Shown here piece after piece: positions 6,140 to 11,848 of a stretch of DNA of 16,254 nucleotides. The translations under genes and the position numbers were made by a program. The stretch is from positions 1 through 16,254 of the forward strand of contig PWHA01000225.1 in assembly GCA_003554685.1 (NCBI GenBank). Direction: 5' to 3'. Source of the stretch: Halanaerobiaceae bacterium (GTDB taxonomy: Bacteria; Bacillota; Halanaerobiia; Halanaerobiales; Halarsenatibacteraceae). Below the pieces are notes generated by a model. The model was not told the DNA's origin, ran no database searches, and worked only from the letters and a program-made list of their open reading frames with translations. Numbering within the stretch: position 1 is the stretch's first letter; the number at the start of each line of letters is the position of its first letter.

Positions 6140-6463
6140 ATGAATCTGCGAATCAGCCAGGAAGCCAGGGAATATATAAATTCCCAGGGAGAAGCTATTA
6201 TGATTTACACCGGCACCCTGCGATCCTGCTGTCTGGCCAGGACCGCCGGACCTTCTCAGGCCAGCACCCCGCCTACCGTTAAGCTGATCAAAAATCTGGA
6301 AAATCAGAATGTCGAGGGAATGGAAGAAAGAGATATATCTGGCATCAGGGTATTTCTCAAACCGGGACTTTCCGAAACCGCACTGCTGGATGGAAAAATC
6401 GAGCTCGACAGTCTGCTATTTTTCAAAAATCTTAATTTCAATCCCGATTCCAGCCTAAATTGA
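6140..6463 (+). CDS. CC/Se-motif family protein (HesB/IscA-like small protein), 107 aa
   Basis: The layout matches the small CC/Se-motif (seleno)protein family. It starts with an S/P-E/Q-A-R/K-E-Y-I segment (ISQEAREYINSQG, residues 5-17). A Cys-Cys pair follows at residues 30-31 (LRSCCLAR), then a GIRVFLKPGL strand at residues 68-77 and an ELDSLLFFKNLNF ending. In that family the second position of the CC pair can be selenocysteine; here both codons are cysteine codons (TGC TGT), so it is the sulfur form. The fold resembles HesB/IscA proteins, though the C-terminal cysteines of true IscA are absent. Function is not known; a role in metal, sulfur or selenium handling is a guess. GAGGG lies about 8 bases before the ATG. 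It is preceded by its own promoter and followed by a 165-bp gap. Confidence 0.65.
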   Translation: MNLRISQEAREYINSQGEAIMIYTGTLRSCCLARTAGPSQASTPPTVKLIKNLENQNVEGMEERDISGIRVFLKPGLSETALLDGKIELDSLLFFKNLNFNPDSSLN

Positions 6464-6535
6464 ATTGATTAACAACCGCTGTTGATAGCCGGCAGGCATT
6501 AATTATAAACCTGCAATCTTGATACCTCTGTAAAG

Positions 6536-6564
6536 TTTATCGGATCAAATAATTACACTATAAT
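6536..6564 (+). promoter_or_regulatory. Possible promoter for the UbiA-family gene
   Basis: A perfect TATAAT at 6559-6564 stands 65 bp before the start codon at 6629. The matching -35 position, 17 bp upstream, is TTTATC, a weak fit. Position supports a promoter; the -35 does not argue strongly. Confidence 0.4.
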
Positions 6565-6628
6565 GCTGTTATAAACACTGCTTTAAGAAATTATTCTCCC
6601 AAAATCAAACTTAAGTGGAGGGCCTGCA

Positions 6629-7522
6629 ATGTCTGAAAGAGGCAATATAAGGGACTGGCTTGAACTGCTTCGCCTGTTTTCCTGGCCCTGTATTATTCTA
6701 CCGGCAGCACTGGGAGGCCTGTTTGCCTACCATCAGGGTGATTTTTCCCTGCCCCGCTTTCTCTATTTGCTGACCGGTATTCTTCTCATTCATGTTTCCA
6801 TAACAATAGTAAATGAGTATTATGATGTCAAATTCGAGATTGACACCCTGGAGCAGCAGAAACCAAGTAAGGTTCTGGTAGAAAAAAGAATTAACCCGGA
6901 ATTTAGTCTGCAAATAGCTCGTATTTTAATGTTTTTAGCTGCTCTGGCAATTATTGGCTATGCCCTGCTGACCGGTATTGGGGGGGTGATTATTTTTGCT
7001 GCCCTGGGTATGTCAATCGGATATTTTTACACCGCCCCACCGCTGAATTTAAAGTACAGGGGCTTGGGTCTTCCAGCCAACTTCATTACCCTGGGGCTCT
7101 TGATACCCCAGGCAGTTGTTTATGGTTTGAACGGATCCCTTTATCCAGCTGGACTGGGGCTATCTCTGCCGCCTGCTCTGCTGATCAGCGCTATCCTCTG
7201 GGCAAATGATATGCGTGATATTGAGGCTGATCGGGAAATAATCACTTTGGTAGGGTTTTTGGGACTAAATAAAAGCTATTATGTTTATCTGATGATGCTG
7301 GCGCTGCCCTATTTCGTGATGTTGTATTATTTTCTAAACTCCCGGATTTCCCTGTTGGGTCTGCTGACTTTACTTACCCTTCCACTGGCGATAAAGCTGG
7401 CCCGACAGGCCAGGAGGGGCATCAATCAACAGACTGAGATGCTGGCATATCTGGACGAAAAAACAGCAGTATTAATGCTGGTTTTTAACATGATCTGGCT
7501 GCTGGGCTATTTTACTCTATGA
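6629..7522 (+). CDS. UbiA-family prenyltransferase (MenA-like motifs), 297 aa
   Basis: This polytopic membrane protein has both Asp-rich motifs of the UbiA superfamily. The first is NEYYDVKFEID at residues 62-72 (the N-D/E-x-x-D-x-x-x-x-x-D prenyl-diphosphate/Mg site). The second is NDMRDIEADRE at residues 193-203. FYTAPPLNLKYRGLG at residues 133-147 is the conserved Y-T-A-P-P segment. Motif spelling is closest to 1,4-dihydroxy-2-naphthoate prenyltransferases, but the acceptor cannot be read from the sequence. About eight to nine hydrophobic spans fit the family, and the length is normal. GGAGGG lies 9 bases before the ATG. The gene directly downstream is a ruined polyprenyl synthetase, the enzyme that would make the prenyl-diphosphate substrate, so the two were probably once an operon for a quinone or related prenyl lipid. 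The prenyl donor must now come from elsewhere. Confidence 0.8.
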   Translation: MSERGNIRDWLELLRLFSWPCIILPAALGGLFAYHQGDFSLPRFLYLLTGILLIHVSITIVNEYYDVKFEIDTLEQQKPSKVLVEKRINPEFSLQIARILMFLAALAIIGYALLTGIGGVIIFAALGMSIGYFYTAPPLNLKYRGLGLPANFITLGLLIPQAVVYGLNGSLYPAGLGLSLPPALLISAILWANDMRDIEADREIITLVGFLGLNKSYYVYLMMLALPYFVMLYYFLNSRISLLGLLTLLTLPLAIKLARQARRGINQQTEMLAYLDEKTAVLMLVFNMIWLLGYFTL

Positions 7523-7720
7523 AAAATATCTCTCCTCTTTATATAATCTATTTTAACATAATATATGATTGCGCTGCGAAAAGTAATTTTCTGACAAAAA
7601 CATTTTAACAGGATCGCAGCCATGTTTGTGAGTTTAATCTAGAGAACAATATACTGGATTTATATACAGTGGAATCATATATCAAGGTTTAAACCTGATA
7701 AATTAGTAGTTTCGATTCAA

Positions 7721-8290
7721 GCAATCCAATTTCTAGAAGGTGTGTTATTAGAGTTCAGCAATCGCTATAATCTTTCAATTTCCTTCCGGGATTATCTGTG
7801 GCAAATAAGAAGGAAAACTGCTCTGCTTTAAGGAAAACTGCTCTGCTTTTTGGAATAGCTACTTAACCTGGGTGCTTTCACCAGCGGGATCAGGGGCAGG
7901 AAACTTTTTCTTATATATCAGCTGGGAATTCAGCTGGGAATGGCTTTTCAGATTCAAGACGACCTGCTGGATTTTGTTGGCCAGGAGAAAGAGCTGGGCA
8001 AACCGGTCGGCCAGGATATCAGACAGGGAATATATTCTCTTCCCGTAATCTGCCTCCTGGAAAATCAGGATAATGACAGTCAATTAAAGGATTTGCTTGC
8101 CAGCAGAAATTTATCTCAAGACAGACTGACAGCGATTTATCGCCAGATAAAGGATCGAGAAATACTGGATGATGTTAGCAGGTTGAGCAAAAGATATTTT
8201 TCCCGGGCTGACAGTTTTTTAAGTAAACTTCCACCCTGCCGGGCCAGAGAAGTTTTTTCATCATGGGCTTTCAGAATGAACGGAGCAGAT
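7721..8290 (+). pseudogene. Polyprenyl synthetase pseudogene, C-terminal half only, frame-broken
   Basis: From about 7736 the frame reads EGVLLEFSNRYN, then SFRDYLWQIRRKTALL. These match the EG-x-x-L/x-E and D-Y-x-x-I-x-x-K-T-A segments of trans-polyprenyl diphosphate synthases. A perfect 20-bp tandem duplication (7810-7829, 7830-7849) repeats the KTALL codons and puts TAA at 7829-7831 in frame. The second copy continues KTALLFGIAT in another frame. One extra T near 7863-7864 then returns to the first frame, giving NLGAFTSG and LGMAFQIQDDLLDF, the second Asp-rich region, followed by ELGKPVGQDIRQG and LPVICLL. Net insertion is 21 bp, so the original frame is recoverable. The N-terminal half with the first DDxxD is absent. 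The intact tail, readable from ATG 7940 without an RBS, has no stop and runs in frame into traX. Confidence 0.8.
7810..7849 (+). repeat. Perfect 20-bp tandem duplication inside the pseudogene
   Basis: AAGGAAAACTGCTCTGCTTT occurs at 7810-7829 and again at 7830-7849 without mismatch. It covers the K-T-A-L-L codons of the polyprenyl synthetase remnant. The lack of divergence indicates a recent event. Confidence 0.95.
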
Positions 8291-8293
8291 AAA

Positions 8294-8941
8294 ATGACTT
8301 CATTCCAGCTGAAACTGATAGCCATGACCACTATGCTGGTCGATCATGTCGGGGCAGTTATCTACCCTGATATCCTGGGTTATCGTATTATCGGACGCCT
8401 GGCTTTTCCCCTCTTTGCCTTTTTAATCACCGAGGGCTACCGCCAGACCTCCAGTTACAAAATTTATCTTCTTAGATTATCTATTTTTTCTGTTATCTCT
8501 CAGTATCCTTTTTGGCTGGCCTTTGGCTTTGATTCCGGTCTCAATATATTTTTTACCCTGGCACTCGGTCTGCTGGCCATTTACCTGGCTGACCATTACC
8601 AGGACTTTCTCCCGGTTATTATCCTGGCGGGATTTGCTGAATTAATCTCCACTGATTACGGCATGTTTGGTGTGCTGCTGATATACCTGGTTCACCTTTA
8701 CAGAGATGAGTTTAACAGAATGCTGCTCTATCTTGCTGGTCTCTATGGAGCCTTTTATCTCCTGGGTGGACTCTTAATTCAGCTCCCCGGCGACCTTAAC
8801 CCTCTTCACTATTACATCCAGCCCTTTGCCCTGCTGTCCTTTATCTTCATCAAATATTATAACGGCAGCCAGGGTCTCGGGATAAAATATCTCTTTTATT
8901 TATTCTACCCTCTGCACCTTTTGCTGCTGGGAATGATATGA
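8294..8941 (+). CDS. TraX-family membrane protein (putative acyltransferase), 215 aa
   Basis: The sequence from MTSFQLKLIAMTTMLVDHVGAVIYP onward, with RIIGRLAFPLFAFLITEGYRQTSS at about residues 33-56, is characteristic of the TraX family. The F-plasmid TraX acetylates pilin, and chromosomal relatives are membrane acyltransferases of mostly unknown target. The family hallmarks are D-H-x-G at the N-terminus and the G-R-x-A-F-P-x-F-A-F/Y segment. About eight hydrophobic spans follow. I start at ATG 8294 because GGAG lies 8 bases upstream and the family motif begins immediately. The open frame extends upstream to 7940, but that part is the decayed polyprenyl synthetase, so an annotation of 333 aa would be a chimera. 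The stop TGA overlaps the region just before the next gene's RBS, with 24 bp to its start. Confidence 0.8.
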   Translation: MTSFQLKLIAMTTMLVDHVGAVIYPDILGYRIIGRLAFPLFAFLITEGYRQTSSYKIYLLRLSIFSVISQYPFWLAFGFDSGLNIFFTLALGLLAIYLADHYQDFLPVIILAGFAELISTDYGMFGVLLIYLVHLYRDEFNRMLLYLAGLYGAFYLLGGLLIQLPGDLNPLHYYIQPFALLSFIFIKYYNGSQGLGIKYLFYLFYPLHLLLLGMI

Positions 8942-8965
8942 GAAAATTAGGAGGTATCATCTATA

Positions 8966-9778
8966 ATGACCGAAGAACAGGCGATAAAAAACAGCTCCCG
9001 GCCCGTGACCCGGACAGGCCTGGCTGCTGATTTCAGGCAGCTGGGAATAGAAGCCGGGACCACTTTGCTTGTCCATTCCTCACTCAGCTCCCTGGGCTGG
9101 GTTTGCGGGGGGCCGGTGGCCGTTATTCAGGCGTTGTTGGAGGTAATAACCGAAGAAGGCACGCTGGTAATGCCGGCCTTCAGCGAGTATAATTCCGACC
9201 CAGCGGACTGGAGCAATCCTCCGGTGCCGGAATCCTGGTGGGAAACAATCAGGCAGGAGATGCCTGTCTATAATCCGGAGATTACCCCGGTCAGTGGAGT
9301 GGGAGTAATTCCCGAAGCCTTCAGAAAATTTCCCGGGGTCAGAAGAAGTGCCCACCCCTGTGTGTCCTTTGCCGCCCGGGGTGCCCGGGCCGCTGAAATT
9401 ACCGCCGATCATCAGCTGGATTATTCTCTAAATGAAGATTCTCCTCTGGGGGCAATTTACGAACTGGAGGGTCAGGTTCTGCTGCTGGGGGTGGGACATG
9501 ATCGAAACACCTCCCTTCACCTGGCAGAGTATCTGGCTGACTATCCCCGCAGGGAAGAGAAGAATGGCTCGGCGGTCTGGCAGAAGGGCCGGAGACTCTG
9601 GGCTGAGTACCGGGAAATTAATCTTGATTCCGGAGACTTTCCTGAAGTCGGCCACGCCTTTGAAAAAGCCTGCGATATCAATATTTCTCCGGTTGGGCAT
9701 GCTGTAGCCCGGCTCATGCACCAACAGCAGCTGGTTGATTTTGCTGTAAGCTGGTTTACCGCCAACCGTTCTGAATAA
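8966..9778 (+). CDS. AAC(3)-family (YokD-like) acetyl-CoA N-acetyltransferase, 270 aa
   Basis: LLVHSSLSSLGWVCGGPVAVIQAL at residues 34-57 and EEGTLVMPAFSEYNSDPADW at about 63-82 are the conserved N-terminal blocks of the antibiotic (aminoglycoside-3-N) acetyltransferase family. TPVSGVGVIPEAFR (107-120), RRSAHPCVSFAARG (126-139) and GVGHDRNTSLHLAEYLADYP (175-194) follow. The last includes the conserved His and Glu of the N-T-x-L-H-x-A-E active-site block. Length is normal. Chromosomal members in environmental Bacillota often have no demonstrated resistance role, so an aminoglycoside substrate is not implied. AGGAGG stands 11 bases before the ATG. It follows traX by 24 bp and may be cotranscribed. 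A weak 8-bp imperfect hairpin (9777-9804) follows the stop without a clear T-run. Confidence 0.85.
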   Translation: MTEEQAIKNSSRPVTRTGLAADFRQLGIEAGTTLLVHSSLSSLGWVCGGPVAVIQALLEVITEEGTLVMPAFSEYNSDPADWSNPPVPESWWETIRQEMPVYNPEITPVSGVGVIPEAFRKFPGVRRSAHPCVSFAARGARAAEITADHQLDYSLNEDSPLGAIYELEGQVLLLGVGHDRNTSLHLAEYLADYPRREEKNGSAVWQKGRRLWAEYREINLDSGDFPEVGHAFEKACDINISPVGHAVARLMHQQQLVDFAVSWFTANRSE

Positions 9779-9945
9779 ACCCTGAATCCCCGGGGCTGTT
9801 CAGGTTGATCCTGTCTGAGTCAGGTCACCGGCAGAAACTGAAAATGATTGTTCCCTGTTCTTGCAGGAATTGATAAATTTAACTGGAATTATAGGCATAC
9901 AGATTGCAATTTATAATTAATAAACTGAAAAAGGAGTTGATAATT

Positions 9946-10383
9946 ATGCTGCAGGCTGGAGATAGGGCCCCGGATTTTTCTTTACCTGCTCAGGATGGTA
10001 AAACCTACAGTCTGGAAGATTTTGTTGATCACACTCTGATTCTCTTTTTCTATATTAAAGACAACACCCCTGGCTGAACCAGTGAGGCTGTCTCCTTTAG
10101 AGACAACCTCGAAACCCTGGAAGGGTTTGGAGCCCGGGTAGCAGGTGTCAGCAAGGACAGTCTGAAATCCCACAAAAAATTTGCAGAAAAATATGATCTA
10201 AATTATCCTCTGCTGGCTGACACTGAAGGAGAGCTGTGCCGGAAATTTGATGTTTTAAATATGGTGGGCATTGTTAAAAGAAGCACCTTCATTATTGAAG
10301 AGGGAGAAATAATCAAGGTTTTCCCCAAGGTCAAGGTGGCTGAACATCTTCAGGAGATTATTGAATTTTTTCAGGAAAGATAG
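9946..10383 (+). CDS. Selenocysteine-containing BCP/PrxQ-type peroxiredoxin, 145 aa, UGA at codon 44 read as Sec
   Basis: From ATG 9946 (RBS AAGGAG, about 8 bases upstream) the frame reads GDRAPDFSLPAQDG, then LFFYIKDNTPG-UGA-TSEAVSFRDN. In BCP/PrxQ peroxiredoxins this site is K-D-N-T-P-G-C-T-x-E-A, so the UGA at 10075-10077 sits exactly at the peroxidatic cysteine. The family sequence continues in the same frame for 101 codons (GARVAGVSKDSLKSHKKFAEKY, NYPLLADTEGELCRKFDV) to TAG 10381. A SECIS-like hairpin starts 7 bases after the UGA. The PrxQ resolving cysteine five residues on is valine (V49); the only cysteine is C98. The enzyme should reduce H2O2 or organic peroxides using thioredoxin-like donors, in the cytoplasm. 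UGA is a normal stop in other genes here (2319, 6140, 6629, 12900), so this is local recoding. A standard caller would split or miss it. Confidence 0.9.
10084..10110 (+). promoter_or_regulatory. SECIS-like hairpin after the UGA codon
   Basis: GAGG 10084-10087 pairs with CCUC 10107-10110, and GUCUC 10090-10094 pairs with GAGAC 10100-10104. They are separated by a small CU/AA internal loop and capped by CUUUA at 10095-10099. The apical loop begins 17 nt after the UGA, within the 16-37 nt range known for bacterial SECIS elements. The conserved loop guanine of the usual bacterial consensus is not visible in this folding, which is a caveat. It lies inside the coding sequence, as bacterial SECIS elements do. 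Confidence 0.7.
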
Positions 10384-10463
10384 CGATATAACCTGAAAAA
10401 ATATTTGCTTAAGGCCGGATTTTTCTGATTTGCTGATTGATTTAATCTATTTTTTATCTATTG

Positions 10464-10556
10464 CTGTGCCCTCACAGGGACGTGGAATTTACCTTTAAAA
10501 TACACCTTAATATTTTCATTTCTTGTTCTGCTCCCTAAGGAGCGTGGGGATTTACC
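10464..10556 (+). repeat. Two diverged hairpin-bearing repeats 62 bp apart
   Basis: The segments at 10464-10494 and 10527-10556 both start CTG, hold a short hairpin (CCCT-CAC-AGGG and CTCC-CTAA-GGAG), then share CGTGG and end ATTTACCT. Between them are 32 AT-rich bases. The stem sequences differ but remain paired. The size, the 62-bp period and the CGTGGGGAT-like ending resemble a type I-E CRISPR repeat. With only two dissimilar copies, no leader and no cas genes, this cannot be called an array. Confidence 0.4.
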
Positions 10557-10580
10557 TGACTTAATTTAAAACGTTAAAAA

Positions 10581-10640
10581 CCGCAGGTCCTCAGTATTTC
10601 CGGTGAAATCCCGGAAACACCTGTCGGCCTGCGGCTTTTA
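10581..10640 (+). terminator. Two-tier hairpin with T-run, probable terminator of the selenoperoxiredoxin transcript
   Basis: CCGCAGG at 10581-10587 pairs with CCTGCGG at 10628-10634, followed by CTTTTATAAT. Inside it, TTTCCGG at 10597-10603 pairs with CCGGAAA at 10611-10617 around a 7-base loop. Both stems are perfect 7-bp helices. The outer one followed by T's fits an intrinsic terminator. The extra inner stem makes it larger than usual, so a small structured RNA or regulated terminator is possible. It lies 198 bp past the stop of the peroxiredoxin gene. Confidence 0.65.
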
Positions 10641-10869
10641 TAATCCTTACTCCCTATCTTTAATATTTGTCGATTAAATTTAATGTTTTGTTTATAATTT
10701 TCTGGATGATGGGGTTTATTTCGAAAATTCACTGTTAAATTTTCTTGTTTTGCTGTAGTTCAAAGAGCAAAGGGACCATCAGGGTAAATTATTTATTGCT
10801 CTCTTATTTACTGCCCCCTTAATTGCAGCTCTCTTAGAATTTATGACCTCTTAATAATCGGCTCCCCTT
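10641..10869. other. AT-rich spacer between convergent genes, nothing recognised
   Basis: This spacer lies between the terminator at 10581 and the stop codon of the minus-strand cytochrome-b5-like gene. It contains no open frame with an RBS, no clear hairpin with a T-run on the minus strand, and no repeat that I could see. Confidence 0.5.
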
Positions 10870-11619
10870 TCACTCCACCAGAACACCTACCACAGGATAA
10901 TAATTAGACAGCACGGTTCTCGAATGCCCTGCTGCTCCTATTACTTCACTCAAGTCCTGACCGGCTTCATGGCCGCCGTGGGTTCCATCTTCAACTCTTT
11001 CTGTTACATCATATATTATTCCATCCACCGCCACAAAGGCATCCCGGCCTTCCCGGCCATCGTATTCGGCCAGTTCTTCTTCTGTCAGTTCATAGGCAAC
11101 CAGAACTCCCACAACCGGCATGGCTTCCAGGTTTTCTTCTCCATGTCTTCCGTGGAATTCTTCACTCAAGTCCTGACCAGCTTCATGGCCAGCATGGGTT
11201 CCCTCCTCAAAAACATCACTGGCATCATAAATAATATTATCAACAGCCACAAAGGGAGGATTGTCGCTGCCATCATATTCAGCCAGATCTTCTTTAGTTA
11301 ACACATACTGTAAATAATATCCAATGACTTCTCTATCCTCTAAAACATCAGGGCCGTGTCCGGCTTCATAAACTTCCTCGGTCAGATCCTGACCAGCTTC
11401 ATGGCCGGCATGGGTCCCGTCCTCGAAGGCATCACTTACATCAAAAATTCTACCCCTGTAAGCCACATAGGCAGCTTCCTCTACCCCATCAAATTCAGCC
11501 AGAGTTTCTGGAGCAAAAAATCTATCCGGGGCCTCTCCATGACCGAGGGCTGAAGCAGGCAACAGTATCAAGCCTAAAACCAGGACAAATACAACCAGTC
11601 TTAAACTTTTCCTAATCAT
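10870..11619 (-). CDS. Secreted protein with three tandem cytochrome b5-like heme-binding domains, 249 aa
   Basis: Residues 1-26 form a signal peptide (MIRKSLRLVV, hydrophobic core to PASALG). Three repeats of about 75 residues follow, each with L-A-E-Y/F-D-G, then F/Y-V-A-V/Y-D/R-x-I-I/F-Y/F-D-V/A-S/T, then DGTHAGHEAGQDL-like (67-79, 139-151, 211-223), a second His region (GHG88, RHG159, GH232) and a V-V-G-V/Y ending. This is the bacterial cytochrome b5-like heme/steroid-binding domain. The two His clusters per repeat are candidate axial ligands (for example H73 and H88), although H-A-G-H replaces the H-P-G-G of classical b5. The protein is strongly acidic, as is common for exported proteins of halophiles. 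It probably works outside the cytoplasmic membrane in electron transfer or heme binding. GAGGGGGT precedes the ATG. It is transcribed divergently from the prs-like gene. Confidence 0.8.
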   Translation of the reverse strand: MIRKSLRLVVFVLVLGLILLPASALGHGEAPDRFFAPETLAEFDGVEEAAYVAYRGRIFDVSDAFEDGTHAGHEAGQDLTEEVYEAGHGPDVLEDREVIGYYLQYVLTKEDLAEYDGSDNPPFVAVDNIIYDASDVFEEGTHAGHEAGQDLSEEFHGRHGEENLEAMPVVGVLVAYELTEEELAEYDGREGRDAFVAVDGIIYDVTERVEDGTHGGHEAGQDLSEVIGAAGHSRTVLSNYYPVVGVLVE

Positions 11620-11665
11620 TTTTAGAATACCCCCTCATTTCTTAATAGTCATAATGTTTGTAGTT

Positions 11666-11694
11666 ATTGTATCTATTCTTGGCGTTTTTGTCAA
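11666..11694 (-). promoter_or_regulatory. Sigma-A promoter for the cytochrome b5-like gene
   Basis: On the minus strand TTGACA (11694-11689) and TACAAT (11671-11666) are separated by 17 bp, giving initiation about 40 bp before the ATG. It faces away from the prs-like gene. Confidence 0.8.
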
Positions 11695-11697
11695 GTT

Positions 11698-11724
11698 TTG
11701 TCCCGCCGAAATATTTGTTATAAT
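11698..11724 (+). promoter_or_regulatory. Possible promoter for the prs-like gene
   Basis: A perfect TATAAT at 11719-11724 is present. The -35 is either TTGTCC with a short 15-bp spacer or TTTTGT at 11696-11701 with 17 bp. It nearly abuts the -35 of the divergent promoter, so the two could interfere or share a regulator. Confidence 0.4.
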
Positions 11725-11848
11725 AAACTAAAGATCGGACCGCTTACAAGCCTGAGATTTTTTATTCCCGGAAGGCAGCATAACCGCTCCTCCTGGCAGA
11801 GATATTCTTATAATATTATCCCAAAATAAACCCAAAGGAGAATGCCAA

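Noticed and set aside
7571..7620. Inverted repeat GCTGCGA ... TCGCAGC as a terminator after the UbiA gene
   Set aside because: The 7-bp arms are separated by 34 bases and no T-run follows. It is probably chance or a deletion-boundary relic.
7940..8941. A genuine polyprenyl synthetase-TraX fusion protein
   Set aside because: The first 118 codons lack an RBS and the catalytic N-terminal half, and they follow a frame-broken relic. The TraX part has its own RBS and start at 8294.
9777..9804. Terminator after the AAC(3)-family gene
   Set aside because: The hairpin is imperfect (8 bp with a bulge) and is not followed by a run of T residues.
9946..10383. Peroxiredoxin pseudogene with a premature stop
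   Set aside because: The UGA falls exactly on the catalytic cysteine, the rest of the frame is intact over 101 codons, and a SECIS-like hairpin follows. Chance mutation there is less likely than selenocysteine.
10464..10556. CRISPR array
   Set aside because: Only two dissimilar repeat units, no third copy at the expected 62-bp spacing, no leader and no cas genes in the window. Kept only as a repeat and a finding.
10924..11301. Plus-strand 125-codon open frame
   Set aside because: It is antisense to the triple cytochrome b5-like gene; its repeats only mirror that gene's repeats.
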